A stretch of 64,000 nucleotides of DNA from assembly GCA_030760725.1 (NCBI GenBank), contig JASWHV010000012.1:50809652-50873651 (forward strand), read 5' to 3'. Position 1 is the stretch's first letter; each line of letters opens with the position of its first letter. The notes beneath the pieces are model-generated. The model had not been told where the DNA came from, made no database searches, and saw only the letters and a program-made list of their open reading frames with translations. The position numbers and the translations under genes were made by a program. This document shows, piece by piece, positions 1 through 10,935 of this stretch. Source of the DNA: Neostapfia colusana (taxonomy: Eukaryota > Streptophyta > Magnoliopsida > Poales > Poaceae).

Positions 1-715
1 CTGGAATTTCATGGCATAGATCGGTAGAGGGGAGGTCGGGGATCTCACCTCGGGGTTTTTCTTGAGCTCGGAGGTCCTGGAAGGCGGTCGGCGACGAGGT
101 CCAAGGTGAATTCACGGCGATGCTCGTCGGCACTGTGTTTGAAGCGCAAACCTCTGAGTTTTCTGCACCTGCGTGATTCCCCGGAGGTGGTGGAACACGA
201 TCAGCGCGTTAGATCAGAGAACCCGAGCAAAGATCGAGAGAAAACGGTGATCGGAGCTTCGGTTCTCACCGGGAGGAAAAACAGCCGATCGCGGGTGAAA
301 ATCGGGACGATGCCGGTGTTTATATAGCCGGGGAAGGGCGGCGTTCGGTTGGGATCGAACTGGAGTCGTCCAGAACCGAAATTCAGCTGGGATACGCGGG
401 TATCCGGGGTGGTTTCGATTCGGGGGAGAGAGGAGTCCCGGTCGGACGAGCGCGCGCGAGAGGAAGAAGAAGATGGCGGGCCCCACACATCAGTGAGAAG
501 AAAGCGGGGCGCGCGGCTGCGGGCTGGCGCGGGGGTGAGGTGGGCCGGCTAGTGGGTTTCGGCCCACTGGCCGGGGGGGTTTGTTTTTTTCTTTTTCTTT
601 TTCTTTTCTGTTTTGACTTAAATTTAAATTCCAATTTGAATTTGAATTTCTGCACCACATGCAATACGTCCAAAAATTTTTAAATTCCCCTCTTAACAGG
701 TTTTGGGGTGTTACA
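1..715 (-). repeat. A1 3' LTR, partial
   Basis: The LTR begins at 715 on the minus strand with TGTAACACCCC and runs off the left edge of the window. It matches 9245-9960 closely. A TATA-like TATATAG is at about 321-327. Confidence 0.92.
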
Positions 716-733
716 GCTCTACCCCCCTTAAAA
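716..733 (-). other. A1 polypurine tract
   Basis: On the minus strand the purine-rich stretch TTTTAAGGGGGGTAGAGC directly abuts the 3' LTR. It is the expected plus-strand DNA primer for reverse transcription. Confidence 0.85.
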
Positions 734-760
734 GAAATCTCGTACTCGAGATTGGTGGTT

Positions 761-3579
761 CTAGGAAAACAATTCCGGAAACTGTGCCTTAAGTTCGTCT
801 TCTCGCTCCCATGTGGCTTCCTCTTCTGAATGATGCTTCCACTGCACCTTGCACATCCGGATTCTTTTATTTCTTGTGAGGCGTTCCATTGTCTCCAAAA
901 TCTTGGATGGTTGCTCGGCATAAGACAGATCCTCAGCTACGTCAACCTCATTCATGGGTAACATCTCTTCAGGTGTTCTCAGACATTTCTTGAGCTGTGA
1001 CACATATAATACGTCATGCACATCCGATAGGCGAGCCGGTAATTCTAGTTGATACGCCACTTCACCTTTCCTCTCCATAACTTGAAAGAGTCTGATGTAT
1101 CGAGGTGATAACTTCCCTTTCACCTTGAACCGACGAAGTCCTCGGATAGGGGACACCTTGAGGTAGACATAGTCACCAACATTGAAAATGAGCTCTCTTC
1201 TCCGAACATCGGCATAGCTCTTTTGTCGTGTTTGTGCTATCCTCAAGTTGTTGCGTATTTCCCTCACTTTCGCCTCGGCTTCTTGTAGTACCTCGGGCCC
1301 AAACACTTTACTTTCCCAAGTTTGGTTCCAAAATAGGGGAGTTCTGCACTTCCTCCCATACAAAGCCTCAAACGGTGACATCTTCATACTAGCCTGATAG
1401 CTGTTGTTATAGGAGGACTCCGCATACGGTAAGTTCTTATCCCAACTCCGATTGTTTTTGAGTGCACACGCTCTCAGCATATCCTCAAGGATCTGATTGG
1501 TTCTTTCCGTCTGCCCGTCAGTTTGGGGATGATAGGCAGAGCTAAAATTCAGATGGGTTCCCATGGTTTCATGCAACTTCTGCCAGAACCTTGAGGTGAA
1601 CTGTGTCCCTCGATCCGACACTATCTTCTTGGGCACTCCATGGTAGAACACGATCCTTGACATGTACAACTCTGCCAATTTGGATCCGCTGTAGCTTTCT
1701 TTCACGGGGATGAAATGAGCTATCTTGGTTAGCCTGTCGATGATGACCCATATCGAATCGTATCCTGATTGGGTCCTAGGCAATCCCACTATGAAATCCA
1801 TACCGATTTCTTCCCATTTCCATTCAGGCACTTTGAGTGGTTGCAATAATCCTGCGGGTCGTTGATGTTCCGCTTTCACCAACTGACATGTGTCACATAG
1901 GGCAACATGTTCCATGACATCTCGCTTCATGCCATACCACCAATACCTGCTCTTGAGGTCCTGGTACATCTTCGTACTCCCAGGATGAATGGAATAGTTG
2001 GAATCATGAGCCTCCTTCAAAATCAATTCACGGATCTCCTTTACTTCAGGCACACAGATCCTTTTCCCGTGCCACACCGTACCTTGTTCATCTTCTCTGA
2101 AACCAGGGGCTTTATTTTCCTTGATGAGTTGTCTGATTTCTTGTATCTTCTCTTCATTCTTTTGACCATCGCGTATGTCTTGCTCTAGTGTGGAGTCCAC
2201 TTCCATGGCGATGGCTTCACCACTATTCACCAGGCATAGATTGAGTCTTATAACATCGTCCTTCAATTCTGCAGGCATGTCCTTCAAGCTCAACCTATTG
2301 ACCTGCACTTTCTGGCTTAAAGCATCTGCCACGACGTTTGCTTTCCCAGGATGATAGTTGTTCCCACATCAAAGTCATTGATTAGCTATAACCATCTCCT
2401 TTGTCTGAGGTTGAGATCTGGCTGTGTGAAAATGTACATTAAACTCTTATGATCCGTATATATCTTTGTCCTCTTCCCCATCAAGTAGTGCCGCCAAATT
2501 TTCAACGCGTGTACCACTGCGGCTAGTTCTAGGTCATGTGTAGGATAGTTCTTCTCGTGTTTCCGGAGCTGCCGGGATGCATAAGCCACGACATGCCCTT
2601 CTTGCATAAGAACACATCCCAACCCGTTTCCAGAGGCATCGCAGTACACCGAAAAGTTCTTCTGCATATCTGGCATAACTAGCACTGGGGCTGTTGTCAA
2701 TCTTTTCTTTAGCTCCTGAAAACTCGTCTCGCACTGCGGCGTCCATGTGAATGTGATTCCCTTCTCCAACTGTTTGGTGAGGGGTCTCGAGATCTTGGAG
2801 AATCTCTCAATGAACCGTCGATACTATCCAGCCAATCCCAAGAAGCTTCGAACGTCCCCGACATTCTTAGGGGTCTTTCACTTCTGTATATCCTCAATCT
2901 TGGCGGGATCTACGGAGATTCCTCCCTCCGAGATTATATGTCCTAAGAAGGGAACTCTCTTCAGCCAAAACTCACACTTGCTCAACTTGGCATATAGTTG
3001 GTGTTCTCTCAGCTTCTGCAACACCAACCTTAGATGTTTCTCATGTTCCTCTTCATCTTTGGAGAAGACGAGAATGTCATCTATGAAAACCACCACAAAT
3101 TTGTCCAGATATTACATGAATACCTTGTTCATGAGATACATGAAGTATGCCGGGGCATTAATTAGCCCGAAAGGCATGACGGTGTATTCATACAGTCCGT
3201 ACCGAGATACGAAAGCTGTCTTTGGAATATCAGTTTGCCTTATCTTAAGTTGGTGGTATCCCGACCTGAGATCAATTTTCGAGAACACACAAGCTCCCCT
3301 CAACTGATCAAACAAGTCTTCAATGCGGGGTAATGGGTACTTGTTCTTGATGGTTACTTCATTCAAGGCACGGTAGTCTACGCATAACCTTTGGGTTCTG
3401 TCCTTCTTCGGCACAAATATCACTGGAGCTCCCCATGGTGAGGAACTAGGATGAATATACCCCTTCTCCGTCAATTCTCTTAAATGATCCTTGAGTTCTC
3501 CCAGCTGCTTGGAGTCCATCCGATAAGGTCTCTTGTATATCGGAGTTGTTCCAGGCACTAGCTCAATCGCGAATTCCAC
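761..3579 (-). pseudogene. pol: A1 pol: RT, RNase H, integrase and chromodomain, broken
   Basis: This continues the gag-protease frame after a stop at 3580-3582. RT shows the FIDD catalytic box near 3080. RNase H motifs (YCDASGNGLG, TDHKSL) lie near 2640 and 2440. Integrase has the HHCC zinc domain (HPGS...CDTC, about 1985-1890) and the DDE core (DFIVGLP near 1785, SDRGTQF near 1610). A chromodomain ends the protein at 761. Compared with sister copy A2, in-frame stops interrupt it at 3112-3114, 2878-2880, 2824-2826 and 2386-2388, and one base is missing near 2355. The integrase-chromodomain part (761-2332) is open throughout. The copy cannot make a full polyprotein. The chromodomain in this clade is thought to steer integration to heterochromatin (family knowledge). 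Confidence 0.92.
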
Positions 3580-5229
3580 TTAACGATCGGGGGGCATACC
3601 TGGTAACTCCTCTGGAAAAACGTCTGGATATTCCCTGATAATCCTGATCTCCTCCACTTTCACCTCAACTTGATTTAATTTAATGTCCCTCATAGGCTCT
3701 TGTATTGTTATGAACTTTACTCTTGTGCCACTAGGGTGAGTTAGTTCCACCGTTCTGGTCGAACAATGGGTGATTCCCTTATGTTTGGTCAACCAATCCA
3801 TACCCAAAATAATATCTATCCCTTGGGAATCTATCACTATGAGGTTAGCAGTAAATACTACTCCATTAATGTCTAGGTTCACCTTGGGACACACTTGTCT
3901 TGTCCTTATTTCTCCACCTGGAGAGTTTACTGCTAGCATATGGTTCATTTGTGTTGTTGCTAGGTCATGCTTCTTAACAAACCCTTGGGCAATGAACGAG
4001 TGGGTAGCACCAGAATCAAACGGCAGGGTTGCAATGTGTAAATTGGCAGGAAACTTTCCAACTACCACGTCGGGTGCCTCTTGCGCTTCTTCCATGGTCA
4101 CGTGGTTCACCCGTCCTCGCATCACATTCTGCTGTTGTGGCTGCACGGGCTTCTTCTTTGGGCACTTATGGGCGTAGTGCCCCACTTCACCACAGTTAAA
4201 GCATTGCACCCCAACCTTAGGTGCCTGGCCTTTGTTGTCTTGGGGTTGGTTTGGGGGTCCTTGTACTGCTGGTCGAGGTTGATATGTAGGGCGAGGCTGC
4301 TGTCCAAACTGACGCTGTGGTGGTGCTGGTGCTGCCGGAGACCTGAAGTTCGGGTTGTACCCTCTCGGTGCTGAGTAGGGTACCGCAGCACGGCTCGTCT
4401 GCCCTGCGGGTTGCTGCATCAGACGTGGGCGGGTGTTGCTACCCGAGGCTTGGTGTGACCACCCGGCCTTCCTCTTGTTTTCATTTTCCAAGGCCTTCAG
4501 CTTCCTTTCTACAACAAATGCTCTGTCCACCATCTTTTGGAAGCTTTCATACTCGTTGGAGGACATTGCACACTGCATTTCTGCGGTAAGTCCTTCCACG
4601 AAACAATCCTGTTTCTGCTCATCAGTCTCTATGTCCCATGGGGCATAACGGGAGAGTTGAGTGAATTTAGTGAGGTATTCCCTCACGGTCATGTTTCCTT
4701 GCTGCAATCCCAAGAACTCCTTCCTCTTGTTTTTGAGTTCACCCCTGGGTATGTAATGGTTGCGGAAGCTACGCTTGAACTCTTCCCATGTGATATTCTC
4801 AGGGTCATGATGGGCGGCCATGTAAGCGGTCCACCAATCAGCAGCAGGTCCATGCAATTGGTGAGAGGCAAACAGCACCATCTCATACCCTTGGCATTGT
4901 ATAATCCTCATCTTGCTCTCAATGGTCTTTAGCCAATCATCTGCCTCCACAGGTTCAGCAGCACTTGCAAACTTTGGAGGTTGAGTTCCTAGAAACTCAC
5001 TCAACCTTGGTTGGCGTGGTGCAGCTTGTGGAGGTGGAGCTTGATGCAAGTTGGCCACCACTTGGGTCAGGTTCTGGATGAGATGATTTTGATTCTCAAG
5101 CATTTGATGGATGGGATCAACCCCTTCACGGCGACCACCACTGTCTTGGCCTCCAGAAAGATGAGGGTTGCCTGCCTCATCGTTGTTGTTGGCGGGGTTG
5201 GCAGCACAACCCTTTCCTCTTCCGGCCAT
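3580..5229 (-). CDS. gag: A1 gag-protease (ends at a premature stop)
   Basis: A 549-residue frame that forms the virus-like-particle protein and the start of the protease. The retrotransposon gag domain lies at about residues 90-220 (DWWTAYMAAHH, TWEEFKRSF). A CCHC zinc knuckle, CFNCGEVGHYAHKC, is near residue 341, and the aspartic protease motif FDSGATHSF near residue 402. The middle is Pro/Gln-rich. The frame stops at 3580-3582, where sister copy A2 has GAA and reads on into RT, so this is a G-to-T nonsense change and not a natural gag end. The start is the first Met and is shared with A2. The N-terminus MAGRGKG resembles plant histone H2A and H4 tails (see findings). Confidence 0.93.
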   Translation of the reverse strand: MAGRGKGCAANPANNNDEAGNPHLSGGQDSGGRREGVDPIHQMLENQNHLIQNLTQVVANLHQAPPPQAAPRQPRLSEFLGTQPPKFASAAEPVEADDWLKTIESKMRIIQCQGYEMVLFASHQLHGPAADWWTAYMAAHHDPENITWEEFKRSFRNHYIPRGELKNKRKEFLGLQQGNMTVREYLTKFTQLSRYAPWDIETDEQKQDCFVEGLTAEMQCAMSSNEYESFQKMVDRAFVVERKLKALENENKRKAGWSHQASGSNTRPRLMQQPAGQTSRAAVPYSAPRGYNPNFRSPAAPAPPQRQFGQQPRPTYQPRPAVQGPPNQPQDNKGQAPKVGVQCFNCGEVGHYAHKCPKKKPVQPQQQNVMRGRVNHVTMEEAQEAPDVVVGKFPANLHIATLPFDSGATHSFIAQGFVKKHDLATTQMNHMLAVNSPGGEIRTRQVCPKVNLDINGVVFTANLIVIDSQGIDIILGMDWLTKHKGITHCSTRTVELTHPSGTRVKFITIQEPMRDIKLNQVEVKVEEIRIIREYPDVFPEELPGMPPDR

Positions 5230-5548
5230 CTATCATGAGCAACCAAATGTCAATTTAAAGCATTACGTATTAACTTCCCAGTTTTTGCTTGTTTAAACTT
5301 TAAGATTTTGAGAACTTATTTCATTTATATTTTCTGAGGATTTCATGTCTTACGTGAACATAAATGCACTCTCAATTCATATGGGTTCACACACCAGAGC
5401 AAAACAACCTGAAGACGAGGTTGTGGACGACGCCCATGGCTTCCACAACTCACGTCACACACCAAGCATTAACACACCATTAACTAAGGTAACGACTCGA
5501 CTACTCGACATCCGGCTAAACTAAGGGAAGGACTCTACACTACTTGTA

Positions 5549-6319
5549 TCACTGAGCTGGCTCCTCGGGATCTTGCTCATTATTGCGGCTGCCTTCTGAC
5601 TCCGCTTTGGGTGGGGAGGCTGCTGGTGGAGAAGTGCGACGACGCCTGATCGCCCGGTGATCTGGGGAGTCAGGAGTCCATATGTCATTCACGGTGACAC
5701 ACAGTTCATTCCCATCTCCTCTTTCTCTCGCCCTCAAGCTGGCTCGAAGCAACGCCTCGGTCTCCTTCAGGGTGTCACGGACATCCTGAAGCTCCTGCTG
5801 ACACTCCTGTAGTCGAGTGCTGAGCATAGCAGCATCCTCCAAGCACAAGTCCATGTGCTCATGGTAAGTCCCCTGCTGCACTGGCGGGTACTTGTACTCC
5901 GTCGTACCGCTCTCACGCTGGTGGACATACATGTACTCAGTCCTGTCAAGGTGGCGACGATAGATGTGACTCTGGCAGGTGATTGCCTCCCAGGTGACAT
6001 CCTTCTCCGCATCGACCTGTGTCGCTCGACAAGCTGGAGAGCGGTGGATCTTGAGCAGCTGATTTTCGTGGATAATCCTCATTTCTGAACTCCATTCTTC
6101 CTGCTTCTCACGGATGGTCCGGGTGGGGCTATAGTGTATGATTAGCTTGCCCGTATTGCCGACGACTTGGAACATGCGTCGATGATGGTGCAACAAGCCT
6201 CCTACAGCCAATCCGTAGGAGAGATACGTCACCGGACGGTTCTCCTCTCTCAGGGCAAGGGCAACTACGGGAACTCTCCCTCTGGTGGACTTGCGGGCGG
6301 TGCGGATCATGCGAACCAT
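5549..6319 (-). CDS. A1 extra ORF between PBS and gag, histone-H3-tail-like N-terminus
   Basis: An intact 256-residue ORF about 320 bp upstream of gag. I do not recognise a named domain. Residues 1-17 align without gaps to the histone H3 tail: R3 and TARKST at 7-12 are identical, while the first Gly of the H3 GG pair is Arg in this copy. The middle (about residues 155-195) is Leu/Glu/Gln-rich and looks like a coiled coil. The C-terminus is Arg-, Ser-Pro- and Glu-rich. Sister copy A2 carries the same ORF at the same length with roughly 90 percent identity. It lies downstream of the PBS in the genomic RNA leader; how it would be translated is unknown. It could be a structural accessory protein or a chromatin-interacting factor; function is not established from sequence. 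Confidence 0.8.
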   Translation of the reverse strand: MVRMIRTARKSTRGRVPVVALALREENRPVTYLSYGLAVGGLLHHHRRMFQVVGNTGKLIIHYSPTRTIREKQEEWSSEMRIIHENQLLKIHRSPACRATQVDAEKDVTWEAITCQSHIYRRHLDRTEYMYVHQRESGTTEYKYPPVQQGTYHEHMDLCLEDAAMLSTRLQECQQELQDVRDTLKETEALLRASLRARERGDGNELCVTVNDIWTPDSPDHRAIRRRRTSPPAASPPKAESEGSRNNEQDPEEPAQ

Positions 6320-6520
6320 CTAAAACATAAAGCATTTAAAATTAAGTTAGATAAGATTTTAAACAAAAACCCTATTTTGAATAAAAGTTGGGGTAAGATG
6401 AAGAAAGTGACCCCATTAAATAACACTTTTCAACCCACACCCTGTAAAATAGTTTTTAAGAAAATAGGGTCCTTAAATACGTCCATTTCTACCTAGGTCC
6501 ACGTTTCTACGGGCAACCTT

Positions 6521-6533
6521 GGCTCTGATACCA
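6521..6533 (-). other. A1 primer-binding site (initiator Met tRNA)
   Basis: On the minus strand TGGTATCAGAGCC follows the 5' LTR by 4 bases. It is complementary to the 3' end of plant initiator Met tRNA. Confidence 0.93.
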
Positions 6534-6784
6534 CTTCTATCACACCCGGTTTCTCCGAAGAACAACCGAGTGAATATCACATGTATGCCAGGATCATTTT
6601 ATCATACATGTGATGACAAATAGTGAAGCATCATTTATTACAAGCCAGGTGTCGAATATGAATAAGTCTTACATAACATATGTCTTGATGGACGATAATA
6701 AGTTCATAACAAGTAAATAAAATAGCAGCGGAATATTATTCTTGTGGGCTTCGTCACAGGCATTGCCCGGGGGACTCCATGAAC

Positions 6785-9453
6785 CTAGAATCCTTCTTCG
6801 GGTCTGAAGTCTTGGTCATTAAACACCACATCATTCTCTTGACCTGAGCAGCAATATAAACCAACAAATATGCAAGTTTGAGTACCATTGGTACTCAGCA
6901 AGTGTGGGAAAGTTATGTCATGCATGGCTAGAACAAGGAGAGGTTGGACTCATGATTAAAGCACTACGCAATTAATACCTATTACCTTAGCTTATTAAGC
7001 ACCTACATTACTACATACGTGAAATGGTCCCAATCTCCCAACCCATCATCATAATCAAATAACCATAACATCATTTCTGATGTTAAGCTCCCCGCTTAAC
7101 ATCCACAACTTCCAAAGTCATCATCCTCTAATCATGAATAAGTCCAAGCCGCTCTTGACCGTGAGCACGGCTGTCATGACAGTTTTGACTCTGCAGAGTT
7201 TGCACCACTGTACCCACATGTAGTGATTTCATCCCCCGTTGCCGGGTGGACTAAAAGAACCTCCATTATGCCAGTGGCCACAAACCACATTCACACTTCC
7301 CAGGTGGGTAGCCAGGAGATCACTACGAAGCCTTTACAAAGGGATTCCCGACGAGCGTGAGTCCACTGAGGTTTCACCCCTAACAGCATACAAGAGGCTC
7401 CAACCCCGCTGCAGTGGCCCCCTCTTGAGCCTTGCAGTTCATATGGTAGTCCAGCTGACACCTATTCCCCACACCATCCAACACACCCATACTACGCCGG
7501 GGATACACCTAATTAATTGGCCAAGCTGCCCCATCTCAGCATGTGGTTGGCACGGTAAAGCCAGGTTACATGCTCCATGAACCGGTCCTTAGGATCCAGG
7601 CAAGTACTAAACACAAACCCGAGTCTCGTGCACCCAGCACCAGCCAAATCATCCAACCTGCCTTGATCCCTACCTCTACATAACTCATAATATCTAATTC
7701 AAGAATAACGTAAACAAGTTGATGATATCACATCCCACTTATCCCATTCTAAGCATGGCTAAGCATAAGTAATATGAATGAAGGACATAATAAAGCAAAT
7801 CCCAACCCAATCTTCAAGGAAAGCAAGGTAATGCAATTCTAGGGAAACTTCCTAGCATGGGTTTCATATTTTAATTAACAATGCAAATAATTCTATCTAC
7901 ACATCCTAGCATAGGATCAAAGTGGTCAAGGACACTTGCCTTCTTCCTGCTGCTCTGGGAATTGATAGTCCTGATCTTGGATAGGAAGAACTTGCTCTGG
8001 AGCAGGTTCTACTCATACCATCACACATAGCAAAAGAAAACAACAATCCATAAGAAATAGTTCACACTTTCACTTCATACAAACCACACAATCATCTATG
8101 AAAGTCATTCACATTTCTATGTGTTGTGGTTACTCTATGTGTGTTAATTTTGGGCTTACATGCACTTTTAAACATGTGCATATGATTTCTAACTTTTGTA
8201 TTCAGATTTATATTTGTACACTATATATGAATTTCCAATTTAAACAAATTTCTTATATTCAATTAATACATCTTAGCTACCAAGTATGCATGGAAGGTAT
8301 TTTCCTACTCCAAATGGGTTTTCAGATATTCTACCAAATCCTAAACTGAAATCTTTGGGTTTTGAAGATTTTATTTATCATTTTCTAGTTATGGATACCT
8401 ATTTTCCTATATTTTAAGATTTATTTTCTATACCTAATTGTGAACTTTATTATGATAGTAAGACACATCATCTAAACAGAATAGGTTCTGATCTAAAATA
8501 GTAAATAATATATTTTTGAACTTCTCCTCTGATGTGAACCATTTTACATTTATTTTACAAATTTTCAGAATTATTTCCTAGCCTAAAATGTGTTTCTAGA
8601 TCAAATAAACATGAACACACCCAAACAGATTTTGTTTCAGCCTAAAATTTATTTTTTAGCTCATTCTAAAGTTTTCCAATTTTTAGTGGAGTTTAAACTT
8701 GAATTTACAATGTGTGTGCATCACCCTTTTAAATTTAAATCTTAATTTCATATTCAAATTCCTAAATTTAATATTATATAAGGTTAAAAAGTAAACTCAC
8801 CCCACTACAGGGTCTACTATATTATTTCATAAATTTCCAGGGGTCTATCTACACATAAGAGAGGGGTTTTCCTAATTTTTATTAAGTCCAGGGGCTAAAA
8901 CTTATTTTTAATTGAATTTACATGAATTTCTGAAGTTCCAGGGGCTAGATCAGAAGTTTCCGGGGCTAGCTCGTATTTTCCGAGATCCCTAGAGGGTAGC
9001 GCGTAAGAATCCCGACCTTTATAACGCGGCCTGACGTGGACCGTCCGATTTAAAACAGACGGCTGAGATTATAACGTCGAACCGGTACGCGGGGATTTAA
9101 ATTCTACCGTGCGATTTAAAATAGACGGCGCACAAGCGGCCACGTCGCTCTGACCGAGCGCGGGCGGCGCTGCCTGGCGGCGCGCGGTGGCGGGAGGCGG
9201 CGATCTTGCCGGAGAACTTCGGATCTTCGTCTATACCTCCTAAAACTTGAAGTTCATGGCATAGATCGGTAGAGGGGAGGTCGGGGATCTCACCTCGGGG
9301 TTTTTCTTGAGCTCGGAGGTCCTGGAAGGCGGTCGGCGATGAGGTCCGAGGTGAATTCACGGCGATGCTCGTCGGCACTGTGTTTGAAGCGCAAACCTCC
9401 GAGTTTTCTGCACCTGTGTGATTCCCCGGAGGCGGTGGAAGACGATCGGCGCG
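6785..9453 (-). CDS. A1 LTR-resident reading frame, three predicted exons
   Basis: Predicted exons on the minus strand: 9453-9294 (160 nt, open after a TAA), 8008-7940 (69 nt) and 6843-6785 (59 nt, ending TAG). Intron 1 has a GT donor (CCCCGAG/GTGAGATCC). Intron 2 has a GC donor (AG/GCAAGT, the GC-AG consensus) and acceptor CTGCTCAG. All junctions are phase 1. The A2 3' LTR has exons of exactly the same lengths and phases. Exon 2 encodes EPAPEQVLP and exon 3 QENDVVFNDQDF, both kept in A2. The product would be small and acidic. I see no in-frame ATG in the first exon, so the start is unknown (non-AUG start, upstream exon, or decay). Splicing is inferred. Confidence 0.45.
6862..6903 (-). other. 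A1 LTR hairpin before predicted splice acceptor
   Basis: On the minus strand TGAGTACC-AAT-GGTACTCA forms a perfect 8-bp stem with a 3-nt loop about 35 nt upstream of the predicted acceptor of the last LTR exon. Equivalent hairpins with compensatory changes occur in the LTRs of A2, C and the B-like families. Confidence 0.6.
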
Positions 9454-9563
9454 TTAGATCAGAGAACCCGAGCAAAGATCGAGAGAAAACGGTGATCGGA
9501 GCTTCGGTTCTCACCGGGAGGAAAAACAGCCGACTGCGGGTGAAAATCGGGACGATGCCGGTG

Positions 9564-9572
9564 TCTATATAG
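9564..9572 (-). promoter_or_regulatory. A1 5' LTR TATA box
   Basis: CTATATAG in a GC-rich context about 390 bp into the LTR. The A2 3' LTR has TATATAAA at the same place (53937-53944). Transcription is expected to start about 30 bp downstream on the minus strand. Confidence 0.6.
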
Positions 9573-9960
9573 CCGGGGAAGGGCGGCGTTAGGTTGGGAT
9601 CGAACTGGAGTCGTCCAGAACCGAAATTCAGCTGGGATACGAGGGTATCCGGGGTGGTTTCGATTCGGGGGAGAGAGGAGTCCCGGTCGGCCGAGCGCGC
9701 GCGAGAGGAGGAAGAAGATGGCTGGCCCCACACGTCAGTGAGAAGAAAACGGGGCGCGCGGCTGCGGGCTGGCGCGGGGGTGAGGTGGGCCGGCTGGTGG
9801 GTTTCGGCCCACTGGCCGGGGGGGTTTGTTTTTTTCTTTTTCTTTTTCTTTTCTGTTTTGAGTTTAATTTAAATTCCAATTTGAATTTGAATTTCTGCAC
9901 CACATGCAATACGTCCAAAAATTTTTAAATTCCCCTCTTAACAGGTTTTGGGGTGTTACA

Positions 9961-10923
9961 ATCAGTGAGATCGAGCAGGCTAGCACAAGTTATGTGCCTC
10001 AGAAGTACCGTTTGGTGTATCAAATGCCACCCGGTGAAAGATGGAGGCCACCTGTACGATCAACTCCTCAGAGATTGATTGCTGGTCAAGTTCTACAACT
10101 TGCACCACCTCCACAGCCGCAGCATCAGACGGTGGTTTGTGCTCCATCGCTGCAGCCATGTGTACCTAGCAGTCCACCGCAAGTCAACGAAGAACCGGAG
10201 AGGCATCCGTGTTTGACTTGTGGGCGTACGGGCCATTATGCTAGGCAATGTCCGGAGGGAATTCAAGGATACGGGTCATCATTTTTACAACAATACGACC
10301 CGTACCTTAATCTGCAGATAGGAGGGCAGATAAGGGGCAACATTCACTATACTGTGATTGATGATGTTCCGGAAGGAGAAGCCGCTTTAGCAGGGATGTT
10401 TTCTATGAATCAGCTACCGGTTTTAGTTCTCTTTGATTCCGGTGCCACACACAACTTCATTAGCCAATCTTTTGTGGCTCAACATCAGCTCCAAACAGTT
10501 TATACAAAGAGGCAATACCTCATATCTTCGCGCGGGCGCAGCAGTACAGCAAGTGAGGTTGCCTCCCGAGCACCTCTTTGTTTGGGGGGTAAAATATACC
10601 CTACGACCCTCATTATTCTTGAAGGTCTGAAGATCGACATCATTTTGGGGATGTCGTGGTTGAATTACCACCAGGCGGTTCTTAACATCAGCTCCAGGAC
10701 CGTTGAGCTCAACTCCCCACAGCACAGTCTTCATATATTAATTCTGGGCGCCAGACGGCAACAGATTGCAACAGTGAACCACACGGAAGCTGTTAAGATA
10801 GAGGACATTCCGGTAGTACGTGAGTATCCGGATGTATTTCCCGAGGATTTGCCGGGCATGCCGCCCGAGCGAGACGTTGAGTTCAAGATTGAACTTATAC
10901 CGGGAACAACACCGATATCGTGA
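9961..10923 (+). pseudogene. gag: B1 gag C-terminus and protease, 5' truncated by A1
   Basis: The reading frame enters from the A1 LTR; the element's own sequence starts at 9961. A Pro/Gln-rich linker is followed by the CCHC zinc knuckle CLTCGRTGHYARQC (about 10210-10250) and the aspartic protease motif LFDSGATHNFIS (about 10430-10465). The frame ends at a TGA at 10921-10923, just before the RT N-terminus (about PYNMAPNEL), where related copies read on; a CGA-to-TGA change would explain it. The N-terminal gag domain lies outside the window to the left. Confidence 0.88.
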
Positions 10924-10935
10924 AGGCCGTACAAC

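Larger units (their letters stand above)
1..9960 (-). mobile_element. A1: Tekay/Del-type Ty3/gypsy LTR retrotransposon, left end outside window
   Basis: A chromovirus-type retrotransposon lying on the minus strand. Positions 1-715 repeat the sequence at about 9245-9960, giving a truncated 3' LTR and a complete 5' LTR of 3423 bp. LTRs start TGTAACACCCC. Between them, read on the minus strand, are a Met-tRNA primer-binding site, an extra ORF, gag-protease, RT, RNase H, integrase, a chromodomain and a polypurine tract. The order RT-RNase H-integrase makes it Ty3/gypsy; the C-terminal chromodomain ending FPELF and the long LTRs point to the Tekay/Del clade (inference). It is inserted into the gag of element B1; one copy of the 5-bp target duplication should be ATCAG at 9961-9965, the other lies outside the window. 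Confidence 0.93.
6538..9960 (-). repeat. A1 5' LTR, complete
   Basis: 3423 bp, starting TGTAACACCCC at 9960 on the minus strand and ending at 6538. The 3' terminal bases read TGATA where A2 has TGACA, a C-to-T change at the LTR tip. U3 with the TATA box occupies the first 400 bp. The remaining 3 kb is a long transcribed leader holding the LTR-resident reading frame (6785-9453) and a hairpin. An AATAAA-type signal lies near the 3' end. Outside these features, 7000-7900 and 8050-9000 show no coding signal. Confidence 0.92.

Noticed and set aside
383..921. Lys/Pro-rich ORFs at the LTR starts of A1 and A2 (also 9628-9918 and 53584-53847)
   Set aside because: They are produced by A-rich and C-rich tracts and run across the LTR boundary.
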